Notes: a model not told the origin generated them from the sequence alone. A stretch of 64,000 nt of DNA from Halomonas ventosae (GCF_004361885.1 NZ_SNWH01000001.1:292144-356143), one strand, 5' to 3'. Counted from the first letter of the stretch, positions 17,973 through 27,565 are shown. A program made the numbers and translations.

Positions 17973-19310
17973 CTATCCACCATCCTGACGCTGCGCTGTG
18001 CTGTGGTTACCCTCGCCAGCCTGTTGATATTCCATGCTGTGCGCCGGCATCAGTGTCGGCATCCAGCGCGCCAGGCTATTGTCTTCGCCCTCGTGTGGCG
18101 GGCGTGCGTCCTGCGTGACGACGGCCTGCTTGCCGAGCTGGAAGCGGGTGACGGCCGCCTTGAGCCTGCTGGCCTCGGCTTCCAGCTGATTGGCGGCATT
18201 GGCCGCCTGCTGAACCAGCTCGGCATTCTGCTGAGTGACCTGATCCATCTGAGCGACGGCATCATTGACCTGAGCGATGCCACTGCTCTGTTCCGAGCTC
18301 GCCGAGGCGATCTCGCCCATGATGTCGCTGACCCGCTGAACGGCAGTGACAATCTCCCTCATGGCCTGGCCGGCACGGTCCGCGCGCGACGTCCCTGCTT
18401 CCACCTGCGTAACCGATGTCTGGATCAGCATACGGATCTCGCTTGACGCATTGGCGCTGCGGGTCGCCAGGTTACGTACCTCCTGGGCAACCACCGCGAA
18501 GCCGCGGCCATGTTCGCCGGCTCTGGCGGCTTCCACCGAGGCGTTCAAGGCCAGGATGTTGGTCTGAAAGGCGATCGCATCGATGGTGCCGATAATTTCG
18601 GCAACGCGATGAGACCCCTGGCTGATCTCATGCATGGTCGATACCACTTCACTGACGACCTCACCGCCTTGCTGGGCCGCACGGGAGGCGTCACTGGCCA
18701 ATTGGCTGGCCTGGCGAGCATTGTCCGCGGTCTGGTTCACGGTAGAGGAGAGCTCCTCCATGCTGGCGGCCGTCTCCTGCAGCGAGGATGCTTGCTGTTC
18801 GGTACGTGCGGAGAGATCGTTGTTGCCGTGGGCGATGTGCTGGGTGCCGTGATAGATGGATTCGCTGGCGTTGCGCACCGTGCCCACGGTGTCGGCAAGG
18901 CCATGCTGCATCTCGTCCAGAGAGCGGTAGAGTCGTCCTATCTCGTTGTTTCCGCGACGTGGAATCGACTGGGCCAGATGGCCTTCCTGCATGCGCCTGA
19001 AAAAGCCGACGAGTTCTCCCAGCGGGCGTACGACATTGACCGTGACGCCCCACAAGACCACCCCCACGCTGGCCAGCGTGGCCAGCCATGCCGCCACGAT
19101 TGCCAGCTGCATCCCGCTTGCGAAGTCAGCGAACGACGCCTTGAGCGCTGCGCCCGTTTCACCGGCTGCCGGTGCGAGCTGGGCAACGACCGCCTTGCCT
19201 TCCGACAAGGCGAACAGGCCGAGAAGGCTGACGGCCAGCACCAGCAAGGTGAAGGTGCCCAGCACCAGCAGCCAGCTGACCCGCACCGTCATGTTGTCGA
19301 GTATCTTCAC
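17973..19310 (-). CDS. MCP with almost no periplasmic domain
   Basis: This 445-aa receptor has membrane helices at about 12-35 and 69-92, leaving only about 33 residues between them, too few for any known periplasmic ligand domain. A HAMP domain and a complete signalling domain ([21 protein letters not shown]) follow. There is no EWEEF tail. Start ATG 19310 is at the beginning of the first helix. It lies directly downstream of cheW. It could sense through its membrane helices, HAMP or a partner protein, or act as a helper for the neighbouring receptors. Confidence 0.9.
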   Translation of the reverse strand: MKILDNMTVRVSWLLVLGTFTLLVLAVSLLGLFALSEGKAVVAQLAPAAGETGAALKASFADFASGMQLAIVAAWLATLASVGVVLWGVTVNVVRPLGELVGFFRRMQEGHLAQSIPRRGNNEIGRLYRSLDEMQHGLADTVGTVRNASESIYHGTQHIAHGNNDLSARTEQQASSLQETAASMEELSSTVNQTADNARQASQLASDASRAAQQGGEVVSEVVSTMHEISQGSHRVAEIIGTIDAIAFQTNILALNASVEAARAGEHGRGFAVVAQEVRNLATRSANASSEIRMLIQTSVTQVEAGTSRADRAGQAMREIVTAVQRVSDIMGEIASASSEQSSGIAQVNDAVAQMDQVTQQNAELVQQAANAANQLEAEASRLKAAVTRFQLGKQAVVTQDARPPHEGEDNSLARWMPTLMPAHSMEYQQAGEGNHSTAQRQDGG

Positions 19311-19424
19311 TTCCCGCTCCTTGTGTCAGGCGGCACGCAGGCCACCGCGGGTTGACTGGCGTGACGCATCAGGCGTCCGCAGTTGTTACATGGCATCAGG
19401 CGTTGATCGCGCCGGCCTCCCGTT

Positions 19425-19922
19425 CTATGCGCTGGTGCCTTCGACCAGCGCCATTTCCTCGCTGGTGAGCAGTTTGTCGATATCGACCAGCACCAGCATG
19501 CGATCCTCCAGGCTGCCCAATCCGCTCAAGAAGTCGGATGACAAGGTAACGCCGAATTCGGGGGCTGGCTTGATTTGCTCGGGCGTTAGGGTCATCACAT
19601 CGGAGACGCCATCCACCACGATACCCACCACGCGGTCGGCGACATTGACCACGATGACCACGGTCTGGCCCGCGTATTCGACCTTGTCGAGATGGAACTT
19701 GATGCGCAGGTCGACGATGGGCACGATGATGCCCCGCAGGTTGGTCACACCCTTGATGAATTCCGGGGTATTGGCGATACGCGTGACGTTTTCGTAGCCG
19801 CGTATCTCCTGCACCTTGAGGATGTCGATGGCGTACTCTTCCTCCCCCAGCGAGAACACCAGGAACTCGCGATTCTGGGCCTCGGAAGCGGCGAATTCGG
19901 CGTCTTTTGACAGCCTGCTCAT
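19425..19922 (-). CDS. cheW: Chemotaxis coupling protein CheW
   Basis: This 165-aa single CheW (SH3-like) domain, with [24 protein letters not shown] near the N-terminus and [16 protein letters not shown] in the centre, links receptors to CheA. Its start overlaps the cheA stop by 4 nt (ATGA). Confidence 0.97.
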   Translation of the reverse strand: MSRLSKDAEFAASEAQNREFLVFSLGEEEYAIDILKVQEIRGYENVTRIANTPEFIKGVTNLRGIIVPIVDLRIKFHLDKVEYAGQTVVIVVNVADRVVGIVVDGVSDVMTLTPEQIKPAPEFGVTLSSDFLSGLGSLEDRMLVLVDIDKLLTSEEMALVEGTSA

Positions 19923-22006
19923 GATGGTTCTCCTTCCTTGTGGAGCGTTGACGCGAAATCATTGAAGGTGCGCTGTGGGCGTTGCGCCTCCTTCTTGACG
20001 CGGCTCAGGCGATGCAGGCCGGCGATATCCAGGATCAGAGCGACACTGCCGTCACCCAGGATGGTCGCCGCCGACACGCCAGGCACCTTGCGGTAATGGG
20101 TTTCCAGGTTCTTCACGACTACTTGTTGCTGGCCGATCAGGTCATCCACGAGCAAGGCGTAACGGCGACCTTCGCCCTGGACGATCACGGCGATCGTTTC
20201 GTTGAGCTCGGTCTTGGCGCCTTCTACGTCGAATGCCGCATGCACGGCCACGACAGGCAGGTACTCGTCACGGACCTTGAGCACCACATCGTCGCCGGCC
20301 ATGGCGTAGAGGTCATCGCGTGAGGGCTGCAGGGATTCCAGCACGCTGGAAAGCGGCAGGATGAACACCTCGCTACCGACCTTGATGGACATGCCATCGA
20401 GGATGGCCAGGGTAAGAGGCAAAACGATGCGAGTGGTGGTGCCCTTGCCTTTGCGCGACAGGATCTCGACGTGGCCGCCCATGCCCTGGATGTTGCGCTT
20501 GACCACATCCATGCCTACTCCGCGACCGGAGACATCGCTGACTTCCTTGGCCGTGGAGAAACCGGGAGCAAAGATCAGTTGCCACACCTCATCGTCGCTC
20601 ATCGAGTCAAAGACTGAGAGGCCACTTTCGCGGGCCTTGGCAAGCAGCTTGTCACGGTCGAGGCCGGCCCCATCGTCGATGACCTCAATGAGGATGTTGC
20701 CGCCCTGATGCTGCGCCGAGAGGGTCAGGCGGCCGGTGCGTGGCTTGCCGGCTGCCTCGCGGGCTTCCGGGGTCTCGATACCGTGATCGAGGCTGTTGCG
20801 TACCAGGTGGGTGAGGGGGTCGATGATGCGCTCGGTAAGGCTCTTGTCGAGTTCCGTGGATTCGCCTTCGGTAACCAGCTCGACATCCTTGCCGAGTTGG
20901 CCTGCCAGGTCGCGTACCAGCCGGGGATAGCGACTGAACACATAATCCATAGGCACCATGCGCACGGACATGACCGCTTCCTGGAGATCCCGCGCATTGC
21001 GCTGCAACAGGCTCATGCCATTGAGCAGCCCGCGATGCGAGACGCCCTCCAGCTCGCTGACAGTCTGATCGAGCATCGACTGGGTGATGATCAGCTCACC
21101 CACCAGGTTGATGATCTGGTCCACCTTGTCCACCGATACCCGAATCGAGCTGGACTCGCCCCCCGCCTTGGGTTTTTTCGCCTTTGGCTTGTCACTCTGG
21201 CTAGAAGGAGATAAAGGAGACGAGGCGTGCGCCTTGTTGGTCTGGGGTTGCGAGGCGGGTGGGGGGGAAGCGCCCTGATGGGCTGCCGCGCGAATCTGCA
21301 GCTGCTCCGGCTCGACGATGAAGCACATCACCGCCTCGATGTCGTCTCGGCTGACATTGGTGACAAGCGTGATCTCATAGCAGCTTTCGTCGCCGTGCGT
21401 ATCGTGAATCTCCCCCAACTGGCCGAGCTCTTCCACCAGCAGACCGCGATCCTTCTCACCGACGTTGAGCAGAGCTACTACCAGAACCTGCTCACCGGGA
21501 GGGGCGTCGGGTGCCTGTTCGCTCCCGGAGGCCTCGCTCGATGCGGCGGGCGCGGGTGTTTGCGAAGAAGCAGCGTCTGGCGGGGTCGGTAGGCCGCCAG
21601 AGGTCTCGAGCTCCTGGCCGATTTCTTCCCGGGCCAGCTGTTGAAGCGTCTGGCAGATGCGTGCGAAAGCCTCCTGATCGGGCTCCTCGTCGTTGCGATA
21701 GGCATCGAGCTGGTCGTGCAGCATGTCCTTGGTTTCCAGAAAGATGTCGACGATGTCTCGACGCAGGGAGAGTTCTCCCCGGCGGGTGTGGTCCAGCAGG
21801 TTCTCGAAGAGGTGCGTAGTCTTCTGCAACACCTCAAAGCCGAAGGTGCCAGCGCCTCCCTTGATGGAGTGAGCGGCACGGAAGATGGCATTGAGCTGTT
21901 CGGCGTCCGGCGCCTCGAGATCGATCTCGAGAAGATGGCGCTCCATGTCGGCCAGGAGCTCTTCTGCCTCCTCGAAGAAAGTGTCATAGAAATCGGTGAT
22001 ATCCAT
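19919..22006 (-). CDS. cheA: Chemotaxis sensor histidine kinase CheA
   Basis: This 695-aa protein has the P1 HPt domain with phospho-acceptor His46 ([13 protein letters not shown]) and a P2 CheY/CheB-binding region near 175-240 behind an Ala/Pro/Ser linker. The P3 dimerisation helices start at about 285. The kinase domain has the N box ([12 protein letters not shown]), G1 (DDGAGLD) and G2 ([10 protein letters not shown]) motifs, and a C-terminal P5 CheW-like domain completes it. All catalytic boxes are intact. It is preceded by motAB and followed by cheW, as in the enteric mocha operon. Confidence 0.98.
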   Translation of the reverse strand: MDITDFYDTFFEEAEELLADMERHLLEIDLEAPDAEQLNAIFRAAHSIKGGAGTFGFEVLQKTTHLFENLLDHTRRGELSLRRDIVDIFLETKDMLHDQLDAYRNDEEPDQEAFARICQTLQQLAREEIGQELETSGGLPTPPDAASSQTPAPAASSEASGSEQAPDAPPGEQVLVVALLNVGEKDRGLLVEELGQLGEIHDTHGDESCYEITLVTNVSRDDIEAVMCFIVEPEQLQIRAAAHQGASPPPASQPQTNKAHASSPLSPSSQSDKPKAKKPKAGGESSSIRVSVDKVDQIINLVGELIITQSMLDQTVSELEGVSHRGLLNGMSLLQRNARDLQEAVMSVRMVPMDYVFSRYPRLVRDLAGQLGKDVELVTEGESTELDKSLTERIIDPLTHLVRNSLDHGIETPEAREAAGKPRTGRLTLSAQHQGGNILIEVIDDGAGLDRDKLLAKARESGLSVFDSMSDDEVWQLIFAPGFSTAKEVSDVSGRGVGMDVVKRNIQGMGGHVEILSRKGKGTTTRIVLPLTLAILDGMSIKVGSEVFILPLSSVLESLQPSRDDLYAMAGDDVVLKVRDEYLPVVAVHAAFDVEGAKTELNETIAVIVQGEGRRYALLVDDLIGQQQVVVKNLETHYRKVPGVSAATILGDGSVALILDIAGLHRLSRVKKEAQRPQRTFNDFASTLHKEGEPS

Positions 22007-22040
22007 GCGCGTGTCCCCACCCGGGATTGATGTTCGCCCC

Positions 22041-22997
22041 TCAGGGCGCCAATTGTTCTGTACCGAGAGCCTTTTTTAGGCCTTCGCTGAATTCTTTGAT
22101 CGGCATGACATCCTCCCCTGATGTCGGTGGCTGGTTGAGCGGTGATGGTATTCCCGGTCCGCTGAGCACACTCGGTGAACGGATGCGCTCTGCCACCTGA
22201 CGGAACAGCACCAGCAGTTCGATGCGTCGATTGATGGGGTCGCTGTCATTGGTGCCCGGCATCACAACCCGGTCGGCAAGACCGGATACCCGCAGCAACT
22301 TGGCGGCATTCAGGCCTCCCGACACCAGTTCCCGGCGAGAGGCATTGGCCCGGTCACTCGAGAGCTCCCAGTTGCTGTAGCCACGATAGCCGTTTAGGTA
22401 AGCCAGGCTGTCGGTATGGCCGCTGATGCTCAGGTCGTTGGGCAGTTCGTTGAGCAGTGGCGCCATGGTACGAAGCAGGTCGCGCATGTAGGGGGCCACC
22501 CGGTCGCTGCCAAGGGCAAACATCGGCCGCTGCTCGGTATCAAACAGCTGGATTCTCAGACCCTCCGGCGTCATGTCAAAACGCAGTTGCTGGCGCATTT
22601 GGCGAAGATCCGGGTCGGCGTCGATGGCCGTCTCGATACGTTGCTGAAGATCGCGAAAGGCGCGACGCTGCTGCTCGCTCGGGCGTGTCTGGGTGCGCAA
22701 ATCGATGCGCGCCTGCTCTCCGTCGGCATGGACGGGGTCAGGCCCGCCTCCCGGAATCACGTTGGCACTTTGGGCGGCGCCATCCCCGCCGGTGATGGCG
22801 GTAAGCAACGGGGTGCGAAAGTATTCGGAGACGGCCTCGCGCTGCTTATCGCTGGCCTGGGACAAGATCCACATGACCAGGAACAGGGCCATCAAGGCCG
22901 TCATGAAGTCTGCCAGGGCAATCTTCCAGCTGCCCCCATGGTGACGGTGGACCACCTTCTTGCGGCGGATGATGATGGGTCTGCGATCCGGGGTCAT
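22041..22997 (-). CDS. motB: Flagellar motor stator protein MotB
   Basis: This 318-aa protein has a basic N-terminus and one membrane helix with the proton-binding Asp (ALADFMTALMALFLVMW). A plug/linker region follows, then a C-terminal OmpA-like peptidoglycan-binding domain (GHTDSLAY, NWELSSDRANASR). Its start overlaps the motA stop by 4 nt. It is the ortholog of enteric MotB and differs from the shorter MotB-type protein at 4.3 kb. Confidence 0.96.
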   Translation of the reverse strand: MTPDRRPIIIRRKKVVHRHHGGSWKIALADFMTALMALFLVMWILSQASDKQREAVSEYFRTPLLTAITGGDGAAQSANVIPGGGPDPVHADGEQARIDLRTQTRPSEQQRRAFRDLQQRIETAIDADPDLRQMRQQLRFDMTPEGLRIQLFDTEQRPMFALGSDRVAPYMRDLLRTMAPLLNELPNDLSISGHTDSLAYLNGYRGYSNWELSSDRANASRRELVSGGLNAAKLLRVSGLADRVVMPGTNDSDPINRRIELLVLFRQVAERIRSPSVLSGPGIPSPLNQPPTSGEDVMPIKEFSEGLKKALGTEQLAP

Positions 22998-23866
22998 GCG
23001 CCGTTCTCACCCGCCTTGGCATTGCGAACATACTCTTCCAGCTCGGTAAAGCTCGGGCGCTCTTCGGTGTGCAGTGCCTTGCGCCCGAACTCCACGGCCA
23101 GTTGGGGGGCATAACCGTGCAGGCTGGCCAGCAGCGTGACACGCATGCATTGAAGGATTTTCTCGACCTCATGTGCCTGGCGTTCGACTCGGCTCGCCAG
23201 CGGGTTGATGAAGCCGTAACCCGCCAGGATGCCCAGGAAGGTACCCACCAGGGCATGGGCAATCATCTGACCCATCTCGTCCGGAGCGGCACCCGCAGCG
23301 CTGAGCGCCTTCACAACTCCCATGACGGCGGCGACGATACCGAAGGCGGGCATGGCATCCCCCACCTTGGTAATGGCATCGACGGGGATGTGGGCTTCCT
23401 GCTCGAAGGCCTCGATCTCATGGAGCATCAGCTCGTCGAGTTCCAGGGGATCCATGCTGCCGCTCACCATCAGACGCAGGTAATCGGTGAGAAACCCCAT
23501 GATCAAGGGATCGGCGAGTACCTTGGGGTGTTCGTTGAACAGGGTGCTTTCGCCGGGGTCGTCGATATCGCGCTCGATGCCCAGCATACCGTCGCGGCGA
23601 ATCTTGGAGAGCATCTTGTACTGTAGCGCCATCAGCTCCATGTAGAGCGCTTTGTCGTACTTGTTGGAGCGCCGCAGTCGGGCAAAGATACGGAAGGTGG
23701 CCTTGATGGCTTTGCCGTTATTGGCGGCAATGAAAGCCCCGATGCCGGCGCCGAAGATCATCAGGAATTCCGTCGGCTGGAACAAAGGGCCCAGATGGCC
23801 GCCCGCCAAGGCGAAGCCGCCAAATACGGAAAAGAGGACAACGAGGTATCCGATGGGTATCAGCAC
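22994..23866 (-). CDS. motA: Flagellar motor stator protein MotA
   Basis: The protein is 290 aa when started at GTG 23866, where similarity to E. coli MotA begins (VLIPIGYLVVLFSVFGGF). The frame stays open a further 95 codons, but those residues are not MotA-like. AGGGA lies 8 nt upstream of the GTG. Four membrane segments and the GDAMPAFGIVAAVMGVVKAL motif are clear. It is transcribed from its own sigma28 promoter, and its ribosome-binding site sits in one arm of a perfect inverted repeat. It heads motAB-cheAW. Confidence 0.95.
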   Translation of the reverse strand: MLIPIGYLVVLFSVFGGFALAGGHLGPLFQPTEFLMIFGAGIGAFIAANNGKAIKATFRIFARLRRSNKYDKALYMELMALQYKMLSKIRRDGMLGIERDIDDPGESTLFNEHPKVLADPLIMGFLTDYLRLMVSGSMDPLELDELMLHEIEAFEQEAHIPVDAITKVGDAMPAFGIVAAVMGVVKALSAAGAAPDEMGQMIAHALVGTFLGILAGYGFINPLASRVERQAHEVEKILQCMRVTLLASLHGYAPQLAVEFGRKALHTEERPSFTELEEYVRNAKAGENGA

Positions 23867-23872
23867 GGCCGG

Positions 23873-23912
23873 TATCCCTAGCAAGGCGATGAATGACGTC
23901 TTGCTAGGGATA
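23873..23912 (-). repeat. Perfect 13-bp inverted repeat covering the motA ribosome-binding site
   Basis: TATCCCTAGCAAG (23873-23885) and CTTGCTAGGGATA (23900-23912) are exact reverse complements around a 14-nt loop. On the motA mRNA the 3' arm contains AGGGA and ends 6 nt before GTG 23866, so a folded hairpin would cover the Shine-Dalgarno site. The other arm overlaps the sigma28 -10 element and the expected start point. Confidence 0.85.
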
Positions 23913-23936
23913 TCGGCGGCTGTGGGCGAGACTTGA
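23910..23936 (-). promoter_or_regulatory. Sigma28 (FliA) promoter of motAB-cheAW
   Basis: The minus strand reads TCAAGTCT (23929-23936), 11 bp, GCCGATAT (23910-23917). Transcription should start at about 23902-23904, inside the inverted repeat, giving a leader of about 37 nt. Confidence 0.85.
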
Positions 23937-24005
23937 GAGCAGTGGGAAAACTTGTTTGGCGGGCGCGGGGCCGGTTCGCCCCGCGGGTAAAGGGCCGAGC
24001 GTGGC

Positions 24006-24590
24006 TCAGGCCCGGCGGCTGGCCTCTGGGGCTTGCGCTTGCTTGGGGTGGACCCTCTCGATCTCGCGCGTTTGGCGCTTGCGGGTCTTGCCGGCACGAG
24101 AGGGGGGTTGACAGATGCCACAGACAAAATCGTGTCTCGGGCTGTGAGCATGTGCTACGAAGCGACCGGTACATCGGGTGCAGGTCGAGAGCTGCAATAG
24201 ATCACTCTCGAAGAAGCGCACCAGGGTCCAGGCGCGGGTCAGGCCCAGTACGGTTTCGGCATCATCGGTCTCCACCTGCTCCGCATATAGCCGATAGGCC
24301 TTGATGAAGGCCTCCATCCGTGCGCAGCCATAATCTTCCTGAAGGCGAAGAAAGATGTTGTAAAACAGTGACGAATGGATATTCGGCATCCAGGTGATGA
24401 ACCAGTCCGTGGAGAAGGGCAGCATGCCCTTGGGGGGCGACATGCCGCGGACTTCCTTGAATAGCCGAATCAGGCGGGCGCGACTCAGATCCGTTTCGGT
24501 CTCCAGAACTTGCAATCGTGCACCTAGCTCGATCAGGTCGATGGCCAGCTGCACCTGTTGCATTTCTTGCAGCAGGCTCTTGTTCGACAT
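24006..24590 (-). CDS. flhC: Flagellar master regulator subunit FlhC
   Basis: This 194-aa protein matches FlhC: a helical N-terminus, the central [17 protein letters not shown] segment, and a zinc site with CTRC and CGIC pairs near residues 137-160. With FlhD it forms the FlhD4C2 activator of early flagellar operons. It follows flhD at 4 nt. Confidence 0.97.
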   Translation of the reverse strand: MSNKSLLQEMQQVQLAIDLIELGARLQVLETETDLSRARLIRLFKEVRGMSPPKGMLPFSTDWFITWMPNIHSSLFYNIFLRLQEDYGCARMEAFIKAYRLYAEQVETDDAETVLGLTRAWTLVRFFESDLLQLSTCTRCTGRFVAHAHSPRHDFVCGICQPPSRAGKTRKRQTREIERVHPKQAQAPEASRRA

Positions 24591-24594
24591 GGTT

Positions 24595-24921
24595 TTATCC
24601 CTCCGCGGTGGATGAGATCGCCGGACGTGATGCCATCAGCAATGAAGCATGGAACTGGTCCAGACCCTGTTCTCGTGGATTCTGGGTTAGCTGGCGTAAC
24701 TGATCGGCGCTGTCGTGCCCGAAGTGGCAAAGCAGCTGGTTGATGCGGGAAAGTCGTGCCAGCTGGCGCGCACTGAGTTCCAGGATCAGGTCCGCCATCT
24801 CGTCATCGATCTTGAGGCGAAACAGGGCCGAGGCGCGATCGTCATTGATCAGACGCTGAGCGAGGAGCAGGTAGGCGAGGTTCAGCTCGTGAATCTCGTC
24901 AATCAGGTTATAGGTATGCAT
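24595..24921 (-). CDS. flhD: Flagellar master regulator subunit FlhD
   Basis: This 108-aa protein matches FlhD closely ([32 protein letters not shown]). It activates class II promoters with FlhC. An AGGGA lies only 2 nt from the ATG. The 334-bp gap upstream is unusually AT-rich and probably holds its regulatory sites. Confidence 0.96.
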   Translation of the reverse strand: MHTYNLIDEIHELNLAYLLLAQRLINDDRASALFRLKIDDEMADLILELSARQLARLSRINQLLCHFGHDSADQLRQLTQNPREQGLDQFHASLLMASRPAISSTAEG

Positions 24922-25255
24922 GTTCCCTGTCGGCGTTGGAATGTCTTGGCGTTGTCCGGACCCGGCGGGCCTGTTGTTGTGTGGTATCTGCCTTGGGGCT
25001 CGTCCTGGAGTCTGGCGTCAGGTGGGCCTGAGCGCATCCTGGGGGCATCTTGTCAGCGGATGAGAAACAGATGCAATCTACCTAAAGGAGTATAAAACCA
25101 TGGCCACCCAGGATCATGGCTAAGACGTAACCAAAAACATGTGAAAAAACATGGCGATAAGGCTGTATCCTAAGCCCTTAAGCAAATTTAGATATTTACA
25201 AATATTTACCAATAACTACGTCTTTGCATCAATCGCCAGTGTGTATGGCAGCGTT
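24922..25255 (-). promoter_or_regulatory. flhDC upstream region: AT-rich, with repeats and GGA-rich leader
   Basis: No convincing gene lies in these 334 bp. The half nearest flhD is GC-rich and, read as mRNA, has several GGA cores (CAGGATG, CAGGACG, CCGGACA and AGGGA at the start codon) of the kind bound by CsrA. The distal part, about 25120-25240, is strongly AT-rich. It contains two 8-bp units ATATTTAC (25192-25199, 25202-25209) spaced one helical turn apart. An inverted pair AAGACGTA (25122-25129) / TACGTCTT (25217-25224) frames this segment. A minus-strand promoter TTGGTA-N16-TAAATT is possible near 25185-25215. The function is inferred from position only. Confidence 0.5.
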
Positions 25256-25549
25256 TCACGCCGGGGCATCGTCGCTGGGGTCTGCTGGCGCCAGTTCGTA
25301 GACCCACACCAGCAGCTCGGCGATGACCTGATAGAGTCGTGGGGGAATCGCCTCGTCCAGGTCCAGCTGCATCAGCAGGCCGACCAGTTCAGGGGCATCA
25401 TGGACGTAAATCCCCTGGCGCCTGGCTTCTGAGATGATCCGCTCGGCGAGTTCCCCGTACCCTTGTGCGACGACCCGAGGTGCGTCATCAGCGTCGTGAT
25501 AGGCCAAGGCAATGGCCTGACGACGCCCGACGTGACGAGGTTCCGTCAT
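25256..25549 (-). CDS. FlhB C-terminal-domain protein (FhlB/EscU-like export switch)
   Basis: This 97-aa protein resembles only the cytoplasmic C-terminal domain of FlhB (AIALAYHDADDAPRVVAQG, IYVHDAPELVGLLMQLDLDEAIPP, YQVIAELLVWVYEL). It lacks the membrane domain and the NPTH cleavage site. Such stand-alone proteins can replace the FlhB C-terminal fragment in other bacteria. Its start overlaps the stop of the FliK-like gene (ATGA), so the two probably work together at the export gate. Confidence 0.85.
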   Translation of the reverse strand: MTEPRHVGRRQAIALAYHDADDAPRVVAQGYGELAERIISEARRQGIYVHDAPELVGLLMQLDLDEAIPPRLYQVIAELLVWVYELAPADPSDDAPA

Positions 25550-26748
25550 GGTCTCTGTGCCTCGTCAAGCCGATGCAGGTCGAGCTTGATCTCATCGAAG
25601 CCGTGAACAGTCAACCGGGATCTTAGGCGGTCCAGTCCCTTCTCGAGTGACTGGTAAGCGCGAGCATCGGCCACGCCCAGGTCGATTTCCACGCCGGCCG
25701 CCTGCATCCATAACGAGGCCTTCACCCGTCCAAGGCCGGCAATGTCCAGGTCGATCTGCGAGTGCCACCCTCGCTGGTCGGTGTTTCGTTGCCGGTGGGC
25801 GGGATTGTCGTCACTGGCACGGCTCTGTCGCTCGGGGGGTACCTGGATCATCAGCGCCATGAACAGGCCGCTCCAGACATCACCTTCCCAGCGCAATGTC
25901 GGTGTCACCAGCATCTCCAGCTGGTGGCGGACGATCCCCTGCAGGCTGTCGTGAACGGGCTGGCCTGAGTCGCGGAGAAAGCTCCTCTCGGGCCCCGCTT
26001 CTCGGCCATGGGCTGGCGTTTCGTGATCCGTTGGGGTGGACGATAAGGCTGCAGGGGCTGTGCCCGCCTGCGTCGGTAGGCGGGCAGAGCGGGTGTCCGT
26101 GCCGGAACTCGGGGAAGGGGGTGGTGTCGCTGGTGCAGTGGGGGGCTGGCGCATCCCATGTCGGTCGTCGGTCGAGGCGAAAGGGGGGCTCGCTTGGACG
26201 CGTGCATGGCCTGCCTGCATGGGGATGAACTGCAGGGTGCGCCACATCTGCGGCTCCCGCTGAAGCTGCTGGCGCGGCAGCTCGCCCTTGTACCAGCGGG
26301 CGAGGTGTGACTCATAAAAGAGCCCGCTGTGGCGAATGCTATCCTCCAGGCGGAGGGCCACCATGGCCGGATCTGCCGGCTGGCCGGGCGAGATCAGGGG
26401 TGACGATCTGCTGACCATGGAGGGGGGGGCCGGGAAGCGCAGCAACAGGTCGGCAATGGCTCGGGCCGAGCCGCTGAAGTGGGTCTGCGCCGAGGCGGGG
26501 GACTGGCGCTGGGGGGGCAGGGGCTGTGGAGAGGTCTTCGCAAGCTCCTGCGAGGCTCGCCCGGACTCGGCCAGTGGCGGTGGGCGGGTTCTGGCGTCAA
26601 GCCGAGAGTCGCTATGCACGGCGGTAGGCGCATCCGTGGGGGAGGTCGGCTTGACAGGCTGGTTGAGGTCACGGGCAGGCGGGACATCGACCCGTTTACC
26701 CAATACCTGGTGCAGCAGGGTGTCCAGCAGGGGGGTTATGCCACTCAC
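25546..26748 (-). CDS. FliK-like hook-length control family protein (second copy)
   Basis: This 400-aa protein has a Pro/Ser/Ala/Gln-rich, probably disordered first 270 residues and a conserved C-terminal domain of the FliK type (LGRVKASLWMQAAGVEIDLG, then RLTVHGFDEIKLDL). It is unlike the canonical FliK at 48.4 kb. Coupling to the FlhB-C protein suggests a separate substrate-specificity unit. It overlaps fliT upstream by 4 nt. Confidence 0.8.
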   Translation of the reverse strand: MSGITPLLDTLLHQVLGKRVDVPPARDLNQPVKPTSPTDAPTAVHSDSRLDARTRPPPLAESGRASQELAKTSPQPLPPQRQSPASAQTHFSGSARAIADLLLRFPAPPSMVSRSSPLISPGQPADPAMVALRLEDSIRHSGLFYESHLARWYKGELPRQQLQREPQMWRTLQFIPMQAGHARVQASPPFASTDDRHGMRQPPTAPATPPPSPSSGTDTRSARLPTQAGTAPAALSSTPTDHETPAHGREAGPERSFLRDSGQPVHDSLQGIVRHQLEMLVTPTLRWEGDVWSGLFMALMIQVPPERQSRASDDNPAHRQRNTDQRGWHSQIDLDIAGLGRVKASLWMQAAGVEIDLGVADARAYQSLEKGLDRLRSRLTVHGFDEIKLDLHRLDEAQRP

Positions 26749-27143
26749 GGTGCTCTCTTGCTGAGGTTCGGATCAACAGGCTGTGTTGGTGATGGCGCTG
26801 GGACACCATAGGCGTGACTAAGATTGCGTTGGCGCTGCGAGGCGCTGATCAGCTTACCCAGCTCATTGCGACGATTGATTAGACGCTGGCGAATCTCGAG
26901 ATCGTTTTCAAGTATCTGTTCAAGTAACGATGCCTGGCGTGCTTGCTGCTCGGTATCCAGGGCTTGAGCGTTATCCCGCGACGCCACCTGCTCCACTTGC
27001 TTGAGGTAAACGATTTCCTGATTGAGCAATTCCGGCCAGTTGGCATCACGTGCCAGATCCAGCATCAGGCGAGTGCGTGCCAGTAGCCGCTCATAAGCAT
27101 CGAGCAGGCCCTGCTGCCTGCTTGGCTGTTCGCGGTATTCCAT
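26745..27143 (-). CDS. fliT: Flagellar chaperone FliT
   Basis: This 132-aa helical protein lies immediately downstream of fliS and has FliT-like size and composition (helices about 10-45 and 55-110, Gln/Leu-rich). FliT normally chaperones FliD and, in enterics, also inhibits FlhDC, the master regulator encoded close by. ATG 27143 is 2 nt after fliS with AAGGGG upstream. fliD itself is not in the window. The call rests partly on position because FliT sequences diverge quickly. Confidence 0.78.
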   Translation of the reverse strand: MEYREQPSRQQGLLDAYERLLARTRLMLDLARDANWPELLNQEIVYLKQVEQVASRDNAQALDTEQQARQASLLEQILENDLEIRQRLINRRNELGKLISASQRQRNLSHAYGVPAPSPTQPVDPNLSKRAP

Positions 27144-27145
27144 GC

Positions 27146-27565
27146 TCAGCCCCTTACCGCCTGGTCGCCGATATCCCGCCACGCTGAGGCGATGTTGTCC
27201 AGTAGCGCCTCAGCCTGACCCAGGCTTTCGAGGTCGTTGTGAAGGTTGGCAGATAGCAGCAGGCGGCTGACATAGTCGTAGAGTGAGGCGAGCCGCTCGG
27301 CAATCTCGCCACCGCGCTCTTCATCCAGGGCTGCCAGAAGGCCGTTATTGACAATATCCAGGGCCTTGGAAATCGCCTGTCCCTTGCTTGGCGAATTGCC
27401 ATCCTGCAGGTGGATGCGGGCAGTACGAATGGCGGCCAGGGCGCCATCGAACAGCATCACGATCAACTGATGGGGGCTGGCGGACATCACGCCACTCTCG
27501 ACTCCAACCTTGGCATAGGCGCTGGCGCCGCGGCCGTAGGCGGCCGCTCCTCGCATGGCATTCAT
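27146..27565 (-). CDS. fliS: Flagellin export chaperone FliS
   Basis: This 139-aa protein carries FliS motifs: AYAKVGVESGVMSASPHQLIVMLFDGAL and a C-terminal helix with SLYDYVSRLLLSANLHND. FliS binds the flagellin C-terminus to prevent premature polymerisation. ATG 27565 has AGGAG 10 nt upstream; the upstream extension is rejected because a sigma28 promoter lies within it. The leader from that promoter is about 125 nt. Confidence 0.93.
   Translation of the reverse strand: MNAMRGAAAYGRGASAYAKVGVESGVMSASPHQLIVMLFDGALAAIRTARIHLQDGNSPSKGQAISKALDIVNNGLLAALDEERGGEIAERLASLYDYVSRLLLSANLHNDLESLGQAEALLDNIASAWRDIGDQAVRG

Noticed and set aside
23867..24151. Longer motA start giving 385 residues
   Set aside because: The extra 95 residues overlap flhC, are unlike MotA, and include the sigma28 promoter; GTG 23866 aligns with known MotA starts.
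25100..25123. Seven-codon ORF with AAAGGAG upstream, plus strand, in the flhD upstream region
   Set aside because: It has a ribosome-binding site, but nothing downstream on that strand would use it as a leader, and the length is within chance.
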